Source: Echinarachnius parma
Lineage: Eukaryota; Echinodermata; Echinoidea; Clypeasteroida; Echinarachniidae
Direction of reading: 5' to 3'
DNA: 64,000 nucleotides
NCBI GenBank assembly: GCA_037951105.1
Contig: JBAMJV010009070.1
Location: forward strand, 17,273 to 81,272
Below the pieces are notes generated by a model that saw nothing but the letters and a program-made list of their open reading frames with translations, was not told where the DNA came from and did no database searches. Position numbers and translations under genes: made by a program. Positions 20,595 through 33,654 of this stretch are shown in pieces (position 1 is the stretch's first letter; each line of letters opens with the position of its first letter).

Positions 20595-22199
20595 TAAAGC
20601 AACCTGACTTTTACTACAGTAGATAGTAGACAATTATTTCAAAGAATTAAGATTATTATGATTCCATGCGGACTGCGTGTAAGTAGCACAAGATGTAAAT
20701 GTTTTCAACGATGAGGGCAGACAATTTCAGACGGACCTTTCCATGTGAGGACTGGCCGTCATCACAACCGTAGACCAATTGAGGACTAGGTCTCAAACTG
20801 CTCAAAATACTAATGAATCTGGTAAATTGTCATGTTGTTGCCATCTTTTTCTTGATTTATTACCGTCGTTTGTCATGTTCGTGGGTCAAATTGTCATATT
20901 CCAACTACATACATGCACTTTATTCGGCTTGAAATTACAAGTATAACAATACAATACAAATGTATTTTTTTCAATCATGCTGCATCAGTCATGTGTATGA
21001 TTCATAGAATCGATAGTAGGTGTATAGAGATTGTCCTAGTAATCTCATTTATACACAACAATTGTTTGTAGACAATACTTGCTGAAACCCGCTGAAGTAG
21101 AATCTAATAACATGTAATAGGGATGAGTCCGAATAGAAACTTATCCACTGCAATAATTGTATATAATAATCTTGAAAGCATTTTTTTTATTTTTATTTTT
21201 TTTATTTTATACTTATACTTATCTATTCAATTAGCCTGTTCCATATAAATACAATGGTATACTATGAATCCACTTTGCAAACATTACATGTTCCCATGTC
21301 GGGCAAGCCTCTTGGAACATCTACGGTTGCTAAGAACACATTTATATATTGAAAATGTTAGAAAATTAGTCTACCTTGGCAATGTTTGCTGTATTTATTC
21401 TTAACTTGCATCCTAATTTACCAAAAAGGCGGATCCCTCAGATTTTTTAACAAATATTTATTCAGACATGTATGACTAGATCTATATCATTGTATATCAT
21501 GGCGCGTTCGTAAATGCATGAACAATGTTTACTCACAACAAATATGTACTGCATGAAAATATTTACTATATTTTGCATAATGTAAAGTATGTCAAAGTCA
21601 AGAGGCTGCACACCTGGGGTGTTGCAACAAATATCTATTTCAAGACATAAATATGAAAGTCTCTCTAAAGTATAATGATGGTTTTGAGAATTGTGTGTAG
21701 AAATAGCTCTTGTTGAAACCCCTTGGCTTTATATTCATAAGAGCGCACTGTCTATTTGTAAAAAATTGAGCTAAATTAGCAAGACCGGGTTTTCTTAGTC
21801 TCCAACTACGGTTATCTACAAAAGCATGTATTCCTAGTTGACATCTAACATAATCTCTAGTTGCACACTTAACCCAGGCATATAAAAATAGACTATGAAG
21901 GGAACCAAGCGAGTGTGGTTTTATGAGTGTGGGCCCAGGCGCCCCAGACAAAGAGACCGCTGGAAAGGGCGGGGAATCATGACTGTTGGATTGAAAGTCA
22001 TAATTAAAGTCGAGTCAAAATATAAATACTCTGAACGACTGAGTTGACCTCAGTTTGACATAATTATAATAAAATGATGAATCCATTCCTGGATATAATT
22101 ATTTGTGATTCTGCTCGTTTGTTTGTTAGTGGGAAACAAAAGGGAGTGGAGTGGAGAAAAATAATAGGATATGATGATGATGCTTTGGATGATGTTGTT

Positions 22200-22201
22200 G
22201 T

Positions 22202-22249
<48 letters not shown>

Positions 22250-22340
22250 CGATGATGATGATGGAGATAATGATGATGATGATGATGATGATCATCATGA
22301 TGATGATCATGATCATGATCATGATCATGATCATGATCCT
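22200..22340 (+). repeat. GAT microsatellite, unit 1
   Basis: Long (GAT)n run with GATCAT variants, ending in an AGG run. It produces artificial poly-Asp and poly-Ile reading frames. Confidence 0.95.
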
Positions 22341-22867
22341 TAGGAGGAGGAGGAGGAGGAGGAGAAAATGATAGAGCTGGTGATGATGATAGTTAGGAGG
22401 AGACAATGATACAATATTTGTATCAATTTAAATATATAGTTTGCTGTTACGAATTAATTGTTCAATATTTGAGAATCCATTTAAGGGAAAACGATTAAAG
22501 GTAATAAAGAAAATAAATCTGACACTTTTATAAAGCATTTATCAAATAATGAAGGGAATGATTTAACTAGGTTGACCAGCAACCCTTCATCCTTCATTAC
22601 TGTTTACAAAAACCTCAAACTCTCCTATTTGACAACCTGTTTACATTATGTTATGTCCTTTGTACTAACGTTTCCTCGAAATAGTATTTCCAATGTCTCA
22701 CCTCCGTTGTGGTATTCCAATGAAATATATTTGTTTTCGTAAATAATATAATTATAAACCGATCATAATCAATGAATCATCCATTTCACACTATTTGTAT
22801 GCATATCTGTAGATTTCCCACGTTCTATCTGAACCTCCTAACAACAATTTGAAATAGAGTTCATGAT

Positions 22868-23055
22868 ATACAGTCAAACCTGTCTTAGTGGCCACCTGTC
22901 TATATCAGCCAACCTGCCTATAGTGGCCACTAAACATGATCCCCTGCAGAGAAAAACAATGGAATGAACCTGTCTATAGAGGTCACCTGTCTACATTGGC
23001 CACTTGTCTTACTTCCCTTCGGAGGTCACTATACACACTGTTTGACTGCACTGTT
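22868..23055. mobile_element. MITE with CAGTCAAAC ends
   Basis: Starts ACAGTCAAACCTGTCTTAGT and ends TGTTTGACTGCA, with internal GTGGCCAC palindromes. Present again at about 26238-26425 in unit 2, and a diverged relative is at 63624-63810. Confidence 0.7.
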
Positions 23056-23334
23056 AAATGAATACAGAGTGAGTCACATCCGTTTACGAAGGATAACTGT
23101 TATTTATAATTTTAGGGAAACTATAACAAATTACCCAATATTCACACCATTCTTTAACTCTCAAAAGCATTGGATATCAAACGTGTTCTATTGACCACAT
23201 CGACACGTTATTTCAAGCATGTTGAACATGCACAGTTTGTCGTGGCCATGATTACGATCGAGTTTATTTTTGTCATCTTGTGAACGCATAGCGCACAGTG
23301 CGTAATACACACTGGTTCAGACAGCATTTTTCAT

Positions 23335-23489
23335 TTCATTTCCATTTTTATTTCACTCGTAAAAATGCAAAAAATACAATTGAAACACAAATAACGACTG
23401 AACACATACTAAAATAATTTATATACATAATGAGAAGTATAAAAGGGGTACATTTTTGAGTGGGTAAGGGAACATGTATGTCAAAGTTA
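23335..23489 (-). repeat. Probable LINE 3' tail, minus strand
   Basis: TTTCATTTCATTTCCATTTT is the complement of a short A-rich tail of a non-LTR element; no coding part is left. A second copy is at 26705-26859. Confidence 0.4.
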
Positions 23490-23847
23490 AAGGGATAGTT
23501 GAGTTTTGGTAGAGAGGGCGCTACACAAAATAAATTTGTGTGAGATACTGAAAAACTGAGTTTAAAATTGAAAGAGCATACAATTTTAATGGCAGAACAA
23601 ACTTTTTTGATCAAAATCGGTTCAGAAACGGCTGAAATATCTATAAACATAACCATTTGTAATAAATGTGGGGCCCCACAAGTATTCGAGAATTTTGAAC
23701 CAGCCGTTAACATTCGTTTTAAAATGCTTCCTCTTTTCAGAAGTTTTCAATAAGGTTTTTAGATAGTTGTTGATTATCTCTCTATCTAATCACTATTTCA
23801 ACAAAACATCACATGCACAATATTTTATTTTAAATGGTTTAAACAAG
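23490..23847 (+). mobile_element. R2 MITE, left part, truncated by the duplication
   Basis: Starts AAAGGGATAGTTGAGTTTTG and stops at AAACAAG where unit 2 begins. The intact copy is at 26860-27424. Confidence 0.85.
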
Positions 23848-25568
23848 TGCCAGTCGGAAGCCAATAGGGCCCGATTCAAAATGTTGAATCGGCCGCGTCT
23901 GAATCGGACCGACTATGGCTTTCAGTCTGGTCGGGTCGTGTCGGCTCTCCTGCGCCGGGCTTAAAGCAACCTGACTTTTACTACAGTAGATAGTAGACAA
24001 TTATTTCAAAGAATTAAGATTATTATGATTCCATGCGGACTGCGTGTAAGTAGCACAAGATGTAAATGTTTTCAACGATGAGGGCAGACAATTTCAGACG
24101 GACCTTTCCATGTGAGGACTGGCCGTCATCACAACCGTAGACCAATTGAGGACTAGGTCTCAAACTGCTCAAAATACTAATGAATCTGGTAAATTGTCAT
24201 GTTGTTGCCATCTTTTTCTTGATTTATTACCGTCGTTTGTCATGTTCGTGGGTCAAATTGTCATATTCCAACTACATACATGCACTTTATTCGGCTTGAA
24301 ATTACAAGTATAACAATACAATACAAATGTATTTTTTTCAATCATGCTGCATCAGTCATGTGTATGATTCATAGAATCGATAGTAGGTGTATAGAGATTG
24401 TCCTAGTAATCTCATTTATACACAACAATTGTTTGTAGACAATACTTGCTGAAACCCGCTGAAGTAGAATCTAATAACATGTAATAGGGATGAGTCCGAA
24501 TAGAAACTTATCCACTGCAATAATTGTATATAATAATCTTGAAAGCATTTTTTTTATTTTTATTTTTTTTATTTTATACTTATACTTATCTATTCAATTA
24601 GCCTGTTCCATATAAATACAATGGTATACTATGAATCCACTTTGCAAACATTACATGTTCCCATGTCGGGCAAGCCTCTTGGAACATCTACGGTTGCTAA
24701 GAACACATTTATATATTGAAAATGTTAGAAAATTAGTCTACCTTGGCAATGTTTGCTGTATTTATTCTTAACTTGCATCCTAATTTACCAAAAAGGCGGA
24801 TCCCTCAGATTTTTTAACAAATATTTATTCAGACATGTATGACTAGATCTATATCATTGTATATCATGGCGCGTTCGTAAATGCATGAACAATGTTTACT
24901 CACAACAAATATGTACTGCATGAAAATATTTACTATATTTTGCATAATGTAAAGTATGTCAAAGTCAAGAGGCTGCACACCTGGGGTGTTGCAACAAATA
25001 TCTATTTCAAGACATAAATATGAAAGTCTCTCTAAAGTATAATGATGGTTTTGAGAATTGTGTGTAGAAATAGCTCTTGTTGAAACCCCTTGGCTTTATA
25101 TTCATAAGAGCGCACTGTCTATTTGTAAAAAATTGAGCTAAATTAGCAAGACCGGGTTTTCTTAGTCTCCAACTACGGTTATCTACAAAAGCATGTATTC
25201 CTAGTTGACATCTAACATAATCTCTAGTTGCACACTTAACCCAGGCATATAAAAATAGACTATGAAGGGAACCAAGCGAGTGTGGTTTTATGAGTGTGGG
25301 CCCAGGCGCCCCAGACAAAGAGACCGCTGGAAAGGGCGGGGAATCATGACTGTTGGATTGAAAGTCATAATTAAAGTCGAGTCAAAATATAAATACTCTG
25401 AACGACTGAGTTGACCTCAGTTTGACATAATTATAATAAAATGATGAATCCATTCCTGGATATAATTATTTGTGATTCTGCTCGTTTGTTTGTTAGTGGG
25501 AAACAAAAGGGAGTGGAGTGGAGAAAAATAATAGGATATGATGATGATGCTTTGGATGATGTTGTTGT

Positions 25569-25619
<51 letters not shown>

Positions 25620-27217
25620 CGATGATGATGATGGAGATAATGATGATGATGATGATGATGATCATCATGATGATGATCATGATCATGATCATGATCATGA
25701 TCATGATCCTTAGGAGGAGGAGGAGGAGGAGGAGAAAATGATAGAGCTGGTGATGATGATAGTTAGGAGGAGACAATGATACAATATTTGTATCAATTTA
25801 AATATATAGTTTGCTGTTACGAATTAATTGTTCAATATTTGAGAATCCATTTAAGGGAAAACGATTAAAGGTAATAAAGAAAATAAATCTGACACTTTTA
25901 TAAAGCATTTATCAAATAATGAAGGGAATGATTTAACTAGGTTGACCAGCAACCCTTCATCCTTCATTACTGTTTACAAAAACCTCAAACTCTCCTATTT
26001 GACAACCTGTTTACATTATGTTATGTCCTTTGTACTAACGTTTCCTCGAAATAGTATTTCCAATGTCTCACCTCCGTTGTGGTATTCCAATGAAATATAT
26101 TTGTTTTCGTAAATAATATAATTATAAACCGATCATAATCAATGAATCATCCATTTCACACTATTTGTATGCATATCTGTAGATTTCCCACGTTCTATCT
26201 GAACCTCCTAACAACAATTTGAAATAGAGTTCATGATATACAGTCAAACCTGTCTTAGTGGCCACCTGTCTATATCAGCCAACCTGCCTATAGTGGCCAC
26301 TAAACATGATCCCCTGCAGAGAAAAACAATGGAATGAACCTGTCTATAGAGGTCACCTGTCTACATTGGCCACTTGTCTTACTTCCCTTCGGAGGTCACT
26401 ATACACACTGTTTGACTGCACTGTTAAATGAATACAGAGTGAGTCACATCCGTTTACGAAGGATAACTGTTATTTATAATTTTAGGGAAACTATAACAAA
26501 TTACCCAATATTCACACCATTCTTTAACTCTCAAAAGCATTGGATATCAAACGTGTTCTATTGACCACATCGACACGTTATTTCAAGCATGTTGAACATG
26601 CACAGTTTGTCGTGGCCATGATTACGATCGAGTTTATTTTTGTCATCTTGTGAACGCATAGCGCACAGTGCGTAATACACACTGGTTCAGACAGCATTTT
26701 TCATTTCATTTCCATTTTTATTTCACTCGTAAAAATGCAAAAAATACAATTGAAACACAAATAACGACTGAACACATACTAAAATAATTTATATACATAA
26801 TGAGAAGTATAAAAGGGGTACATTTTTGAGTGGGTAAGGGAACATGTATGTCAAAGTTAAAGGGATAGTTGAGTTTTGGTAGAGAGGGCGCTACACAAAA
26901 TAAATTTGTGTGAGATACTGAAAAACTGAGTTTAAAATTGAAAGAGCATACAATTTTAATGGCAGAACAAACTTTTTTGATCAAAATCGGTTCAGAAACG
27001 GCTGAAATATCTATAAACATAACCATTTGTAATAAATGTGGGGCCCCACAAGTATTCGAGAATTTTGAACCAGCCGTTAACATTCGTTTTAAAATGCTTC
27101 CTCTTTTCAGAAGTTTTCAAAAAGGTTTTTAGATAGTTGTTGATTATCTCTCTATCTAATCACTATTTCAACAAAACATCACATGCACAATATTTTATTT
27201 TAAATGGTTTAAACAAG
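23848..27217 (+). repeat. 3.37-kb tandem duplication, unit 2
   Basis: Second unit of 3370 bp. The shared bases at the ends are only TGC (20481-20483, 23848-23850, 27218-27220), so the event looks like microhomology joining, not recombination between long repeats. Confidence 0.95.
25567..25710 (+). repeat. GAT microsatellite, unit 2
   Basis: Same array as 22200-22340 with one more triplet. Confidence 0.95.
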
Positions 27218-27424
27218 TGCATTTTTTGAAAGCGCCCTCTTTAGTTTAAACAGCTCTTTTTGAATGATAACAGGCTTTTTACTTAGTCGTTTGTAATTTT
27301 TGTTATTCCTTTTGAGCATGGTGGAGTTATAACTATTAGTTTGTAATATAATGGTGCAGGTTTTGGATACTAAAATTCAGTTTGACTAAAACTGTACTCT
27401 CTTTACCAGAACTCAACTATCCCT
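26860..27424 (+). mobile_element. R2 MITE, complete
   Basis: 565 bp with inverted ends AGGGATAGTTGAGTTTTGGT and CCAGAACTCAACTATCCCT. A central GGGGCCCCAC palindrome is typical of the family. Other copies are at 2314, 45137 and 61457. Confidence 0.85.
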
Positions 27425-27425
27425 A

Positions 27426-27660
27426 TTATACAAGAGAAGGCATTGTAAGATATTGTTTTAAGTTACGTTTAAAAGAATTCAATGAACACAATTTGTATAT
27501 ATATTCAGGAAGCGAATTCCAAAGTATTGGACCATTAAAGAAAAATGGATATATGAGATAGAGTAGTTCGTATTTGAGGTAAATCAAAATTTGCGTCATT
27601 TCTAGTGGCATAATTATATGAGTATTACAATATTTGTATAGAAATAGTAACATGTTCGTA
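27426..27660 (-). pseudogene. LINE reverse transcriptase C-terminus
   Basis: Minus-strand frame with GPILWNSLPEYIYKL and SLNSFKRNLKQYL, the usual end of CR1/L2-type non-LTR reverse transcriptases, followed by a stop. The 5' part is lost; the upstream side joins a microsatellite. Confidence 0.75.
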
Positions 27661-27674
27661 AACTTGTATAATAA

Positions 27675-27692
27675 TAATAAATTAATAATAAC

Positions 27693-27775
<83 letters not shown>

Positions 27776-27838
27776 TAATAATAATAATAATAATAATAGT
27801 AATACATGTAATAATAATAATAATAATAATAATAATGG
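27675..27838 (+). repeat. (ATA)n microsatellite
   Basis: About 160 bp of ATA/AAT triplets with a few GTAATG interruptions. On the minus strand it is the (ATT)n tail of the adjacent SINE-like element. Confidence 0.9.
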
Positions 27839-28075
27839 TGGCTACTATAGCGCACGTTCCGTCTTTGGACGCTCGCGGGGCATCACTATTATTACCACGG
27901 TCGTCGGATACATACTGCACTCAATCCAGCACACAAAGTGAACATTTTCCACTCCCTGGGGAGCATTCCAGCTAGGCAACCTCGTAAGTGCACACAGTGC
28001 TAAGTAACTCCGTTCCATCCTTCCGGGTACCCATTAATACACCTGGGTCGAGAGCAGCAAATCGCGATGGGCATA
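27839..28075 (-). mobile_element. SINE-like element with (ATT)n tail
   Basis: On the minus strand it ends TGCGCTATAGTAGCCACC before the ATT tail, as other elements here end in GCGCTATA-(ATT)n. It is GC-richer than its surroundings and contains no ORF worth calling. Confidence 0.5.
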
Positions 28076-30480
28076 CTAAGGGGAGGGCCAAAGTCGTAAA
28101 AAGTGACTTTAGGTTGCCAGATCTCCACAACAAGTTTAAACCGATTTTAATTGCAAGTATTTGTAATGAGACAACATAATTCAGAGGTCTACCTCAAAAA
28201 ATTTGTTGCGAACACCTCCAAATCCAAGATGGCGTCCAAAAAAGCAGCCGTTTTGCATTGTTATAGATAATTGGCGAGATTTCCCAAACGACACCTCATA
28301 TCAACATTATTCTGCAGTCATATTAAAGGCAATAACATTTCCTACAATGTGATACCAAACACCGTGGAGTTCAGGATATGTAACACGGTCATTTTTAGCC
28401 CCAAACTCAAAATTTAGGCATTTTTTCCCAAAAATATGAAATTATTGATTTACATTATTACGCATAATTCAATTATTCTATTAGCAGTTGAATTCATACT
28501 TTTCAGAAAACTGTCCAATTATGGCACCTATACTCTCTGAAAATTTCAAGTATGTACCGTATCTGAACAAAAAGTTATAGTTCTTGGAAGTCAGCATTGA
28601 TATCGACAAAACGGGTAGTTTTGCATGAATTCTTATGCTATACATGGTGTCTCAAAAATGTGTAATCTTAATTATGGGATTTGTATTTCAAAATGATTGC
28701 GTCAATCTCGGGACACCTTCAATTCCATTTATGAACAAATAAAAACAATCAACATTTCTTGTAATATGATGAATATTCCACCATCATTATGTAGTCCGTA
28801 TAGATGTCGTGTCCCCTCGTGTCGTGTCTGTCTTGTATTTGTTTTACTGCATTTATCATAAATCAAGCGCTAAAAATGAACTTAATTCCACTCCACATGG
28901 AGCATTCCAGTCAGCTGCATACTGACGCGCATGCCATGCATATTGCGAATTCGAATCATATTGGGTGTCCATGATGTGTTTAAAACATTGTCAAGATCAT
29001 GTTCATTATCTTGAATAAGTGTCTTACTGAAGTACACAATATGCGGGACATACTGTAATATGTGCAGAGCGTATCTAGATTCGAACACGATCTTGATCGC
29101 AAGGTATGCACCCTTCATACCCTTCATATCTTATTACATGTAACTGGAGACCATACATGTCTATACAAATTATCTGACTCAGTATTAAAACAAAACAAAC
29201 TCAATTGCTAAACTAATATGTACAACACCGAAAAGCCTCAGCAAGCCGAATGTTAGTTTTTTGTGCACTACACTGTACTCGTGTAACCATGGTAACAACA
29301 GCCGATTATGGATAAAAATATACCAAATCAACCAATATTCATTTAAAAAACTTAAAAATAGCAGGTGAAGGGTGTTATTTCACATGTGATTTGCTTTCCT
29401 CCATGTTCACGCGAAAATTAGTGTGTATAATGCGGCTTGTACTAACCAGATATATGATTTATTGTATTTCTATTGTTGTTGTTACTATGGTTACAAATGT
29501 ACACGGTGGTACAAAAAGTTATTCTACGATAAACATAATAGCCTATTCAAAGTCTTCATCGAACCCTTAAAAAGTCTAGCTAACTGTGGTGTTCCAAATA
29601 ATAATCATGTTATAAACATAATTATCCAGATATGGTCGATCCGACTGTAAAGGACGAGCGCCTCCCATTCGAATATTGCACTAAATAGTGCACTTTGCAT
29701 GATGGATTTATTATTGCAGTGACATTTCCGATACTCTATTTTCGTGTATTGCAAACCAATGGCGGCATATTTAAGACATAAAAGAAGAAAACTGAAGTTT
29801 TTTCTAAAAAAGGGATAAACAATATGTCATTATTTAAGAGCATTTTTAAATTAAGTCCGTAAACAAGAATTACATTTTATTGGGGCACCCTGTATAGTGT
29901 TCGAAATCGTACAAATTTGCTGTATTTGTCGATATCAAATGCTGACTTCCAGTTATTATAACTTTTTGTTCAGATATGGTAAACACTTGAAATTTTCACA
30001 GCGTATTGCTGATATAACTGGACAGTTTTTTGAAAAGTATTAATTCAACACCCAGTGCAATTATTGATATATGCTGAATTATGTAAATCAATAATTTCAT
30101 ATTTTTTGGGGAAAAGGCCTAAAATTTGAGTTTGGTGCTAAAAATGAACGTGTTACATATCCTGAAACCCATTGTGTTTGGTATCAGATTATAGGAAATG
30201 TTATTGTCTTTAATATGACTGCACAATCATGCTTATTTCAGGTGTTGTTTGGGAAATCTCGCCAATTGTCTATAGTAAGTCAAAACAGCTACTTCTTTGG
30301 ACGCCATCTTGGATTTGGAGGTGTTCGCAACAAATTTTTTGAGGTAGACCTCTGAATTAATTTGTCTCATTAAAAATGCTTGCAAATAAAGTTGGTTTAA
30401 ACTTGTTGTGGAGATCTGGCAACCTAAGTCCTTAAGGAAGCCACTTTTTCGATGTTGGCCCTCCCCTTATACCTTGGTTT
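28070..30480. mobile_element. 2.4-kb foldback structure with arms of about 550 bp
   Basis: 28080-28640 and 29910-30475 are inverted copies: TCTCCACAACAAGTTTAAAC against its complement at about 30400, AACACCTCCAAATCCAAGAT against ATCTTGGATTTGGAGGTGTT, and TGGCGAGATTTCCCAAAC against its complement. The arms are diverged, so not a recent inversion. The interior (28640-29910) has mariner-like fragments (GGGACACC, GGGGCACCCTGTATAGTG) and no transposase. Confidence 0.8.
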
Positions 30481-30540
30481 GAACTCGGGACCTCACGATT
30501 GGAAGGCACGCGCTCTACCAATCTTGCCACACCACGTCCA
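30470..30540 (-). repeat. tRNA-like SINE head
   Basis: Minus strand reads GGCAAGATTGGTAGAGCGCG, a box-A-like stretch, then GTCCCGAGTTCAAACC, a box-B-like stretch, about 30 bases apart. No good cloverleaf, so probably a tRNA-derived SINE attached to the foldback's right end. Confidence 0.5.
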
Positions 30541-31342
30541 CTATAGTAATCAGTGACTTACAAAAATGATATAAAATGAATTGAAAGATTTTACTCGAAA
30601 GACGCAACAACCTAATCATTTGTCTGAGAAAATAAAATATATAATTGATCATTATTCTTGAATGTATACACTTTTATTTTTAAAACGAACTCATATTATA
30701 GCATCGAATTAGACGGTGTCACTTAGAGCTAAATAGGCGAAATATATATAGTATACTTAGTATTGTTATTACGATGATTATTGAATACATGTAAAATATT
30801 TACTGACTATGTATAGATCAAAAATGTATGATTGTATATCATGTATGCTTTATGTGGATTTTTCAGTTTTAGACAATAACTTTAATAAATCTAAAACTAG
30901 ATAGAGAAACGGAAAAGGAGAATAAAAAATAATAATTAGGAGTCAAATAAGCTGGACCTTTGTACCCAATTATATCAAATCGTCACGGTTCGATCAGTCT
31001 AAAAAAGGAACCATGTTACGCTGCTTTTCAGACCGATCTTTACCACTAAGATCAGTGCCTTTCAAAGTCCATGCAACCATAGTAGTGATAATGGTGGCTC
31101 ATTTTTCAATCACAGGTTACAAAAACCACAGAGCCGAGGTGAGCCCACTGAAGTAGGAATGTGTAGAAAGAACGTGTGCAGTTGTTGCTATAGCTATAAG
31201 TCGGTAACAACATGATAAACATGTTAAAATGGTGTTCATAAAAGTTTAATAACTAAGCGAACCGGCCTGGTGTCCCCTGGTGTATGCCCCTCTACAATAA
31301 GAAAGAACAAAACAAGAGGTAAAGCATAACAGCAATAGCCTA
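30541..31342. other. No feature recognised
   Basis: AT-rich sequence; both strands read and no exon, repeat structure or RNA gene seen. Confidence 0.5.
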
Positions 31343-31587
31343 GGCCAAAACAAATAAATTGTTGGATTGGAGTAACGGGCAACCAAACATTAGGGTAGGT
31401 AGGTAGGTTTTTTTTTCAGGATTCGCACAAATACACAATAACACACAAATAACACATATCGCAAAATTTTGGATTTTTAATTTTTTTAAATTTATTTATT
31501 TTTTAAATCAGAAAAAACCTTTAGGGTCGGCGGTATTTTAAAGGTCGGGCGGGTTACGCCAATCCAACAATTTATTTGTTTTGGCCC
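31343..31587. mobile_element. MITE with long TIRs
   Basis: Left end GGCCAAAACAAATAAATTGT and right end ACAATTTATTTGTTTTGGCC are exact complements, extending through GGATTGG. 245 bp, no ORF. Confidence 0.85.
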
Positions 31588-32254
31588 TATATCTCATGCA
31601 TGAGTTACCTTACCACTGTACGAATGTGCGCGCTATGCAGCCTTCTAGATTTGTTTAGTTCAGTGGTTCGAGCCACCACCACTTGTTGATAACAAAGCTT
31701 CGTTCCACATGCAGTGATCACCGCTGCGCACAGAAGCATGCTAATAAGATTTTACCTGTATAAGAATGATAGCACACGCCAGTTTTTAGCGCTTGTAATC
31801 CCTACACAGTGTCAGTGTGCTATACATTACGTAAGATCCCTACTATTCAAACTTATTAGGTAGTTTTCAACTCTCTTTATAATATAGGGCTTCAATCTTT
31901 TCTTTGAAAGACTTCAAAACATTTCTATTCTGACGCACACGGAAGTACATGTACAACTTTTGGGCGGATCACGAACGCCTGTTATGTTTATCTCATTCTC
32001 CATATAGGCTACGCCACCTGACATGGGTTATTCTATACACACTCCGTATTCTGTGCAATAATGGACCTATAACTGTTTTTGAGGTAAGTTAAATATTGTT
32101 TGTAATACATGTATATGATAATCTCTGTTTGTTGTGTTTTGTTTGAGTGCTTATGAATGCATTTGTTTTGTTTGTTTGTTTATGTATGTGTTTATTTTCT
32201 TATTTGTGTGCATCTTGTGGTTTGAGGAAAATATATAGGTGAAACTTCCCAATA
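31588..32254. other. No feature recognised
   Basis: AT-rich intergenic sequence with no clear gene or repeat. Confidence 0.5.
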
Positions 32255-32435
32255 TTATGTTATACAGTGTATAAATAATACTACTAATATCATTTATAGA
32301 GCGCCATGTATCTACATGTATAGGTGCCCTATTCAGAGGCGCATTACTACCCTTGGTCATCAGGTACAGTTCAAACCCGCTCAACTATCTTGTGCACCAT
32401 CTCAACTCCCAGGGGAACATACTAGCCCAAGCTAC
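32255..32435 (-). mobile_element. SINE-like element, minus copy
   Basis: Complement of 62175-62345: ATTACTACCCTTGGTCATCA, CAGTTCAAACCCG and CATCTCAACTCCCAGGGG all match. It ends at a degraded ATA-rich tail near 32265. Confidence 0.75.
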
Positions 32436-33654
32436 CCTATACACAACATTTAGTTTGTCACTTCGTATACAGCGTGACTGTGGATTATAACGTTAAGTAT
32501 GTTAAGGGTGTCTGTTTGTTTTACTGTCTGTTTGTGTGTTTGTGTTTGTTGTGTTAGGGGTTGCATGGGCACCGTCTCATTGTAACTAAATTTAGCTTTA
32601 CTAAATGTAGTTTAAGTTTATAAACCATCATAAAACATAATGTCGAGTACATACTTCCTCACATGAGTGTTTATCCATGAATTATACCTCAAAGCAAATA
32701 AATACATACATGTAACCGTGATCAGTGACTATAATAGTAGTTTTGATTATATCGTGTTCTTGTATCACGGCCTCTCTAACAAAAAACCAGGCTATTTGGC
32801 TGATCAAGGGCTTTTTACCGTGTTGAAATGAAATAAAACAAAACAAACCAAACAAACAAATATGACTGGTCCTGCGGCTTATTCGAGCCCTCGCCTCCCT
32901 GAATGCCAACACACACATACTGACATTTTGTTTCATTACTATCTCATTTGAAGGACGAAATATAATTTACGTGCAAGAACAAAGTCCAAAGATCGGCTTA
33001 TCTAGGTGGAATTCCAAATTAAGTTTGAACCCCGTGTGTTGTATGGTCTTCACAAATCTGCCCACTTCTATAACCCATATAATTTACCAGTTGACTCATT
33101 CTGTGCCGAAATATTTCATCACTCAATATGCTGTATGATTTATATGTAATGTGCAATATGATTTATTACACAATGTCATGCGACTTTGGGATTTCCCCTA
33201 TTCGTTCGTAATTTTGTCGTTTGTACCAAATTATTATGATGTCATTGCGATCTTCCTTTTAATAGTTGAAAGGCTTGACAAACTTATTGTTTTATAAAAT
33301 GCAGATGTGTCGCTCGTAGAATAATGACAAACTTTGGATTGAGAAGCTTTATTGGCGATTTTAATTGCAAAATATTTTTCAACTCAATAATACGTACGCT
33401 CATGTTCTGAATTAGCTTTCGTTTTGCACTCATTCTGAATATATATAGTTTTGTAACATAATACAACTATTAACCATTGTGTGATTTGAATATACATCAA
33501 ATAGTTACCTATATATAACATGGCTGATATTTATGGATGTCATAATGTTATTTGTGACATTGATTAAGTCATAGGTATGACATTCAGTTATCTATTCAAC
33601 TTAAGAATAATTTATCGTATCTTTAATAGGAGTCTTTGCTTTGCTAAATTATTT
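32436..33654. other. No feature recognised
   Basis: AT-rich intergenic sequence; short reading frames only. Confidence 0.5.

Larger units (their letters stand above)
20481..23847 (+). repeat. 3.37-kb tandem duplication, unit 1
   Basis: Direct repeat of 23848-27217. The only differences I noticed are one extra GAT triplet in unit 2 and T versus A at 23751. Its left edge lies inside an R5 element and its right edge inside an R2 element. Confidence 0.95.

Noticed and set aside
21640-21951. 103-codon minus-strand ORF, repeated at 25007-25318
   Set aside because: Identical only because it lies in the 3.37-kb duplication; it has no recognised domain, no splice or codon support, and AT-rich surroundings.
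22050-22406. Poly-Asp, poly-Met and poly-Ile reading frames over the GAT arrays (also 25417-25776 and 27634-27975)
   Set aside because: They are frames of trinucleotide microsatellites, present on both strands, with no protein-like sequence outside the repeat.
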